Assembly: GCA_027604665.1 (NCBI GenBank)
Contig: JADGIZ010000387.1
Location: 1 to 14,594 of the forward strand
Direction: 5' to 3'
Source: Polyrhizophydium stewartii
Taxonomy: Eukaryota; Chytridiomycota; Chytridiomycetes; Rhizophydiales
Length of the DNA: 14,594 nt
How positions within the stretch are numbered: position 1 is the first letter of the stretch; every line of letters starts with the position of its first letter. A program made the translations under genes and the position numbers. Below the pieces are notes generated by a model that searched no databases, was not told the DNA's origin, and saw nothing but the letters and a program-made list of their open reading frames with translations. Below are positions 8,881-14,594 of this stretch, piece after piece.

Positions 8881-10911
8881 TTAGCCAAGCGGCGCTGGGT
8901 CCCAGCCCGTGTACACCAGCACGGACAGCGCCTGCAGCTTCGGGTTCGAGGTAATCACCTGCAGAAAGCGATCCTGCTGTCAGCATGCGATCAAGGGCAG
9001 GGCCGCACGACATCGCAACCCACATCCAGGAACAGGTTCGGGACGCCATTGACAATGTGGTGCACCGTGCGCGAAACGATCGGCAGCACGGTCGCGAGCG
9101 GCATCATCTTGCTCTGCGCCACAGACTCTGCCTCGGCGTCCTGTGCAAGCGCCTGGTCAAGAACCGACGGCTGCGCGCCTGTTGCCGCCGCGGCCGCCTG
9201 GCTGGCCTCGTGCGACAGCCGTCCGCTGCGCGTGCGCGGCCCAACCGCGTCGTTGGTGAAGAAGCTCGGCCGGAACTGCGACAGCAGCAGGTCAAACGAC
9301 TCGTCCAGGCACGCCTTTAGCACAAACTCAAAGTCGGGCCTGTGCAGCGCGCCGCGGGTCAGCGATCTCGGCCAGCAGTGTGAGCGTGTGTCAAGCGGCA
9401 CCCCACCCCTCGAGGAAGTCGCGCGTGTCGTCCAGTAGGCGCTTGAGATCCGGGTCCAGGACATACGGCACCTTGCTGCCGCCATCCTCGATGGTGATGC
9501 CGCCCTCCTTGAGCACCGAGCCCTCGTCGCCCTCGGCGGGAAGCAGATACGTGTCCATGCTGGCGCGGCAGAAAGTCAGCATAGGCTGGAGATGGGCGAG
9601 CAAGCAGGCGCATCGACAGAACCCGCACCGATGCATCAGCTCCCGCTTGTCAGAGTCGCGCTCAAACTCCTTGCGGATGTCTGCAATGATACTCGAAAGC
9701 TCGTTGAAGCCGGTGCTTTCCTTGAGCGAGATGCTGCGTCAAGAATCACGGTCAGCATGCAATATCATCAGCTCTGGTGAAGCGGCCGTAACCGACCTGC
9801 TAACGACCTTTTCGACCGAGCTGCGCACGCGCACAACGCACTGCTCCCAGCCAACGTTGAGCAGGTACCAGCTGAAAGTCAGGTACTTTTGCTCCGTCTC
9901 AACCGACACATGGCGGCGCTCGACGTGGCCAAACATCTTCTGCTCGCCAGGCACGCCTGCAGCGCCGAGCAGACCAGTCGCGCTGTCCTGCTCGCCGTCA
10001 CCGGCAGCGTCGCCGTTCGAGAAGGCGACAACGCTGTCGAGGTAAAAGTAGCGGCCGAGGATGTTGAGCTGGACGGTCGTGAAGATGGCAAGAAGGTTGA
10101 TGAGGTAGATGGATGCGATGGTGCGCGTGAAGCTCAGGAGCTTGATCTCCTCCCACAGCTCGAGCTTGGTCTTTTGCGGCTGCTCGGCCGCGGCCGCCGG
10201 CTGCGGGGCACCCTCGTGCGATGCGCCATCGGTGCCCGCTGCCTCGGGCTTGCTGGCGCCGTCGAACGAGACCTGCTTCGCTCCCGTCGCGCGCGATTGC
10301 TGCAGCTTGGCCGTGATGAGCTCGACGTCCAGGTGCGTGAAGATGTGCTCGCCGAGCGTCGGCAGCAGCGAGGCCACCACGAACGGGCAGTCCTGCATGT
10401 TGTTCTCGAACCTGCGGCGGATGCTGCTCGCGTGCGGCGGATCGCAGTCAGCCTGGCCGTGCGGGCAAACCTTGCACGACTCGCATGTGACGGACTGGCG
10501 GACACCGAGGCGACGCGGCGGCGGCCGGCGGCGGCGGCTGGGCAGGGGGCGGCGGCCGGCAACGCGGGCCTGCAGGCGGGCGGTCGGGTGCGTCGGCGAA
10601 TGCAGCCGGCTCGCCGCCCGAATCCAGGCCGCGCAGCTCGCCGCAGACCCGTGCCTGCGGCGCCCAGCTCAACCGCCGCTGCTCGTCGCCCTCGTGCCCG
10701 AGAAACAGGCGACGGGGAAGGGGCCAGGGCCAGTGCGAGGCACTTGCTTTGACTTGGCCGTCTGCTCGCGGTCGTGGCGGGCGTTGGACTCCTCCCACTT
10801 GGCCTGGGCGTACTTGTACAGCAGCACGCCCGAGGCGGCGATGCCACCAACCCATGCGAAGCGGGTCTTGTTGCGGGACACAAAGCCCGACACAGAGCTG
10901 AATATCGTCAT
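8881..10911 (-). CDS. PEX3: Peroxin-3, peroxisomal membrane biogenesis factor
   Basis: Pex3 anchors in the peroxisomal/ER membrane and docks Pex19 carrying newly made membrane proteins. Exons on the minus strand: 10911-10748, 10423-9797, 9733-9629, 9559-9407, 9339-9024, 8958-8881 (TAA); 480 residues. Introns are 324, 63, 69, 67 and 65 bp; the first four are phase 2, the last phase 0. The N-terminal anchor is residues 18-34 (WVGGIAASGVLLYKY) after a basic stretch. Family blocks: NIRRRFENNMQDC with LLPTLGEHI, KLELWEEIKLLSFTRTIASIY, TVQLNILGRYFYLD, LTFSWYLLNVGWEQ, SISLKE, LLDDTRDFLEGPDFEFVL, MPLATVLPIV, and the end VITSNPKLQALSVLVYTGWD. An Ala/Pro-rich insert lies at about residues 95-125. Intron 3 is a multiple of three and stop-free. 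The gene is divergent from the ABC transporter gene. Confidence 0.92.
10424..10747 (-). other. Non-canonical GC-AG first intron of PEX3
   Basis: Exon 1 ends phase 2 before GCAAGT (10747-10742), the textbook donor of GC-AG introns, and exon 2 starts after CAG at 10426-10424 with a CTGAC branch site upstream. The joined codon gives TAKSNIRRRFENN, close to the family block AK.NLRRRFEQN. The nearby GT at 10743 is phase 0 and does not fit the acceptor. A GT at 10755, also phase 2, would delete two residues and has a poor donor (GTCAAA). The 324 bp are very GC-rich and hold no recognisable exon. Confidence 0.6.
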
Positions 10912-11150
10912 CTGGGCAAAGCCTGTTCGAGCCCAGCGACGCCCGTCTCACCCGCCCTCGCACACTCACACGCACGGCCATCCGACACAGCCATGACGCT
11001 GCAGAGCATGCGCTGCAGGTAGTGGACACTGCCGCTGATTGGCCCAAGTCCCGCGTCATCGCAAGCGGCCGCAGGGCCTCGATCTGCCCAACCACAGCTG
11101 CGATGATTCGGATTCCATCGCCCAATGGACGAGGCGACCGGCGCTAAAAA
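10912..11150. promoter_or_regulatory. Bidirectional promoter between PEX3 (-) and ABCC transporter (+)
   Basis: The 239 bp between two divergent ATGs contain CCAAT on the plus strand at 11122-11126, 25 bp before the transporter ATG, and CCAAT on the minus strand at 11042-11038, about 127 bp before the PEX3 ATG. The transporter ATG sits after an A-run (CTAAAAAATG), giving a purine at -3. No TATA box was seen. Confidence 0.45.
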
Positions 11151-14100
11151 ATGACCGGCAGCCGTCCATTGCCGCACGCCGCAATGCCGACGCACCCGAC
11201 CGCTGCGCTGGTCGCCCCGGCCTCGCCGGGCGTCGTGCGCCGCGGGCCGTGGTCGTTTGTCTCCCTCAGCTGGATGAACCCGGTGCTGCGCACGGGGTTC
11301 CGCCGCCCGCTGCAGCAAGAGGTGCACCGCAAGCACGCCGCCGCCTCGTTGCGCAGCTCCGGCGCTGACGCCCGCCTGCCGCCACACAGGACCTGCCCGA
11401 CTTCAACGAGTCCATCAGCGCCGCGGCACTCGACTCGACCTTTGACGGCTTCTGGGCCAAGCTGCGTGCCCACCAGGCCAACCCGGCGGCCGCCAGACCG
11501 CCCAGCCTCGCCGCAACGCTCTTCTCCAAGTTCTATGGCCTCTTGTGTGTGCCGTGCATTCCCGCCGTGCACCACCCGTGCACCAAGGCTGACGTCGCAC
11601 ATGTGCAGTCTCGCGATGATGCTGCTGAGCGCCATCCAAGTCGGCCTTGCCATCCAGATGCCGCTCATGATCCCGCAGGTCATTGCCATTGTCACGCCTG
11701 GCGCCGACACCTCCAACGTGTGGATCAAGAACGCATATGGCACCGCGGCGCTGCTGTTTGCCATGCAAGTCGCGAGCAGCGCCGTCTCGGTTGTATCGCA
11801 GGTGAGACCCGTTGCTCGACTGTCGAGCTGCTGCGATGCTCAAACAAACTTCACAGTCTGTCCTGACGCATGCGTCTGTCAACGTGAAAGCGGTCCTGAT
11901 AAGCGCCGTGTACCGCAAGTCGCTGCGACTGTCACCCAAGGAGTCAAAGAAGTACTCGGCCGGCAAGATCTCCTCCCTGACAACAAGCGACTCGGCACGA
12001 ATCCTGAGCATTGCTACAAACGTCATTGACGTGGTATCCAACTTTTCAATGCTCGCTCTCGGTCTGTACAACATGTACCGCGTCATTGGCCTCGCAACTG
12101 TCGTTGCTGCAGGCGTCTACGTCGTCTTTGCCTCTCTCCAGACTCTTTCATTCAAGTACATGCGGCCGGGATATGTCTCGTATATGCGGGCTGGCGACAG
12201 ACGCACGCGCATTCTGCGCGAGTTTCTATACGGTGAGCAATGCTTGTGGCCACTCACGCGTGCTTGCAAGTTGACAGAGTCGTAGGCATCAAGTTCATCA
12301 AGCTCCAAGCAATCGAAGACTACATCAAGGACAAGCTCGTCGAAGTCCGGAATGTGCAACTTGCTGGATACAGGCGGTTTGTCACTGGCTTCTTCTATGT
12401 GTATAGTAAGTGTCGAATGGCATTATGCGTCGCCGATACCAACAGCTGACTGCGATACTTACACGAATTCTTAGTCGCGGTCGCATTCCAACAACGGCTC
12501 GTCGTCCCGATTTCGATCATTGCGTTTTCGGCCTTCAACTACGAGCTCACCTCTTCCAACGTCTTCACTGCGCTCGGTCTCTTTAACGCGCTCCAGCAAG
12601 CCGCAAGTAATGTAGCGGGCAGATTCTTGTGTGTGGTTGGTCGCACTTTCTGAGACGCTTCTCCAACATGACGCTGACTTTATCTTCGACAGAGCTCTGT
12701 TTACCAGCAAAGTATCATACAACCGCATCTCAGAGTTCCTGCTCGCCGACGAGATCGAGACGCACGAGCAGTCGGAGATGCTTCCCGCAGATGCATCGTC
12801 CGAAAGTACTGCGATCAAGATGTCGGCCGCGTCGTTCACCTGGGAGGAGGTCGTGAATATCGACCACGATAATGAGCAGCCTCGGCAGCAAGTTCCGCCA
12901 CCACAACCGAGCAATCGGTCCGAAGATCAGCTTACACTCACGCCTTCGGAAGAGAGCAAGCCCGCGCCGTTTGCACTGCAGGACATCACACTCGACATCC
13001 CGCGCGGCTCGCTCGTGGCCGTCGTCGGCTCGGTCGGCTCGGGCAAGTCGTCGCTGCTGTCGGCGCTGATCGGCGGCATGCGCAAGACGGCCGGCGACTC
13101 TGCGCTGTTCGGCTCGGTCGCATACTGCGCGCAGGAGCCCTGGATTCTCACAGGCACCATCGAAGACAACATTGTCTTTGGCAACGACGCCGTGCGCGAC
13201 AGGATCCCCGCTGCCGTGGCGGCCGCGTGCCTCGACCGCGACCTCGAGATCCTGCCCAACGGCCTCGGCACGCAGATCGGCGAGAAGGGCATCAACCTGT
13301 CTGGCGGCCAGAAGGCCCGTGTTGCGCTCGCCCGCGCCATTGCGCGCGACGCCGACATCTACCTGCTCGACGACCCGATCGCGGCGCTCGACGCGCACGT
13401 CGGCAAGAAGGTCTTTGACGACGCCATCTGCGGCGTGCTGCGCGGCAAGACTGTGGTCCTCGTCACACACCAGCTGCACCTGCTGCCCAAGGTCGACACG
13501 GTCGTTGTGCTCGACGAGGGCCGCGTCGTCGAGACTGGCGCGTTCCGCGAGCTCATGGCGCGCGAGGACGGCGCGCTGGCCGAGATCATGAAGGACTACC
13601 ACTTTGACGACGCCGAGGCCGAGGCGGCCAAGGACGCGGGCGACGATGCCGACGCCGACGGCGACAAGCCAGAGGACATTGTCAAGGCAGTCAAGGCGTT
13701 CGAGGAGGAGAAGGCCGTCGAGGAGGACCGCCGCACGGTGAGTCGTGCCGATGCCGCGCGCGGCGATTGCCTGTGCACTGACGCCGAGCGTGTCGTCAAC
13801 CAGGGCCGCGTCAGCTTCAGCACGATCAAGTCGTATTTCTTGTCGGCCGGAGCATGGTTTCCCGGGATGTTTCTCGCAGTCCTGTTACTCTCGTCGGCCG
13901 TGACCACGTTCAGCCGCATCTTCCTGGACGTCTGGATCGACAACAAGTGGGGACTGTCGTCAACGCAGTATCTGGACGCATATATCGGGATCAGTGCATT
14001 CAACACAGTCCTTCTTGGTGAGTGCCTTGATTTTGTACAAAGAGGGCGACTTGAATAGCGTGAAACCGCTAACGATATGGAAAGTTCTTCTGTACGCCAC

Positions 14101-14594
14101 GGTCTTTGGCGGCTGCTACTTGTGCGCGATTGTCTTCCACGACCGCGCACTTGACGGCCTCATGCGCGCGCCGATGAGCTTCTTTGACGGACAGCCGATC
14201 GGCCGCGTGCTCAATCGCATGGGCGAGGATGTATACGCCGTCGACGATGACATTTACCATGTCTTGTGCAACGCCGGCGAGTTTGCTGCAGAGTTTGTCG
14301 CCGCCATGGTCATTGTCTCGTACACGTCTCCGTATGCACTCAGTGAGCACGGACCATCTTGTTCGAGTCGTCGTTGCTTCTTGTCCGTCGCTGACCCACG
14401 TCCATCTTGCCCCTTTCGTGCAGTCCAATTCGTTGCCATCATGGTGGTGGCGCTCCTCATCTTCCGCTTCTACCAGCGCTCCAACATCGAGCTCAAGCGC
14501 CTGCAATCCATCATGAAGTCGCCACTCGTCGCACATGTGTCCGAGACGCTCAACGGCATTCCAACAATCCGTGCATTCGGCGCTCGCGACATCT
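11151..14594 (+). CDS. ABC transporter, ABCC/MRP subfamily (3' partial)
   Basis: An ATP-driven exporter of the MRP type, with the substrate not readable from sequence. Visible exons: 11151-11321, 11390-11544, 11609-11801, 11857-12232, 12286-12405, 12475-12628, 12693-13737, 13804-14017, 14085-14342, 14424-14594+. The 952 visible residues cover TMD1, NBD1 and part of TMD2; NBD2 lies beyond the window. The start region SFVSLSWMNPVLRTGFRRPL is the ABCC signature before TMD1, with no room for a TMD0, so it is the short (ABCC4/5- or YOR1-like) form. NBD1: Walker A GSVGSGKSS 502-510, LSGGQ 592-596, Walker B 611-617 ending LLDD, His649. Asp replaces the catalytic Glu after Walker B, as usual for ABCC NBD1. 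A Pro/Gln/Ser insert precedes Walker A and an acidic linker (693-738) follows NBD1. The second Met (11184) is an alternative start. Introns at 13738-13803 and 14343-14423 are stop-free multiples of three. Confidence 0.93.

Noticed and set aside
9560..9628. Cys-rich insert in PEX3 (continuous open frame through 9628-9560)
   Set aside because: It has a donor (GTGCGG), a GCTGAC branch site and a CCAG acceptor with matching phase 2. Removing it gives the expected KRELMH-R-MDTYLLP join.
12604..12692. A GC donor (GCAAGT at 12604) or GT at 12608 for ABCC intron 6
   Set aside because: The GC donor is phase 0 and does not fit the acceptors. The GT at 12608 fits only an acceptor at 12694 and would shorten the last helix of TMD1 by about 8 residues. 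Donor 12629 with acceptor 12692 gives the family spacing of 20 residues between LFN and VSxxRI.

Overview
The window is eukaryotic nuclear DNA. It is GC-rich and gene-dense, and its genes are cut by many short spliceosomal introns, mostly 53-81 bp, with GT..AG ends and often a CTGAC-like branch point 15-25 nt before the acceptor. QCR10, PEX3 and a mitochondrial short-chain-type HADH, together with a large REJ/GPS surface protein, fit an early-diverging fungus such as a chytrid, or another small-genome opisthokont. That placement is inference; I could not run a search. All exon structures below were worked out by hand from splice signals, phase agreement and remembered family consensus.

Layout, left to right. 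(1) Positions 1-46 are the end of an intron. (2) 47-6451 (+) is the 3' part of a large gene for a single-pass GAIN/GPS receptor: a Ser/Thr-rich stalk, a Cys-rich segment, a TIG-like domain, a REJ region, the GPS cleavage site, one membrane span and a long cytoplasmic tail. (3) 6515-7876 (+) is a complete mitochondrial 3-hydroxyacyl-CoA dehydrogenase (HADH) of 314 residues in 4 exons. (4) 8641-8111 (-) is a tiny two-exon gene for a complex III subunit of the QCR10/UQCR11 type. (5) 10911-8881 (-) is PEX3, 480 residues in 6 exons, with an apparent GC-AG first intron. (6) 11151-14594 (+) is the 5' part of an ABCC/MRP-type full transporter, 10 exons visible, running off the right edge.

The main discovery is in the receptor's cytoplasmic tail. 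Positions 5523-5872 encode a recognisable C-terminal 3-hydroxyacyl-CoA dehydrogenase domain (3HCDH_C), about 44% identical over 59 residues to the HADH encoded directly downstream. It is split by an intron at the same place and in the same phase (0) as HADH intron 3. This points to capture of part of a duplicated HADH gene by the receptor gene. Only 63 bp separate the receptor stop from the HADH start, and a phase-compatible GT..AG pair (6446-6514) could even splice the two genes together.

Functionally, HADH (mitochondrial beta-oxidation), QCR10 (respiratory chain) and PEX3 (peroxisome biogenesis) belong loosely to lipid and energy metabolism. PEX3 and the transporter are divergent from a shared 239 bp promoter with a CCAAT box on each strand. 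I see no tRNA, rRNA, mobile element or CRISPR array.
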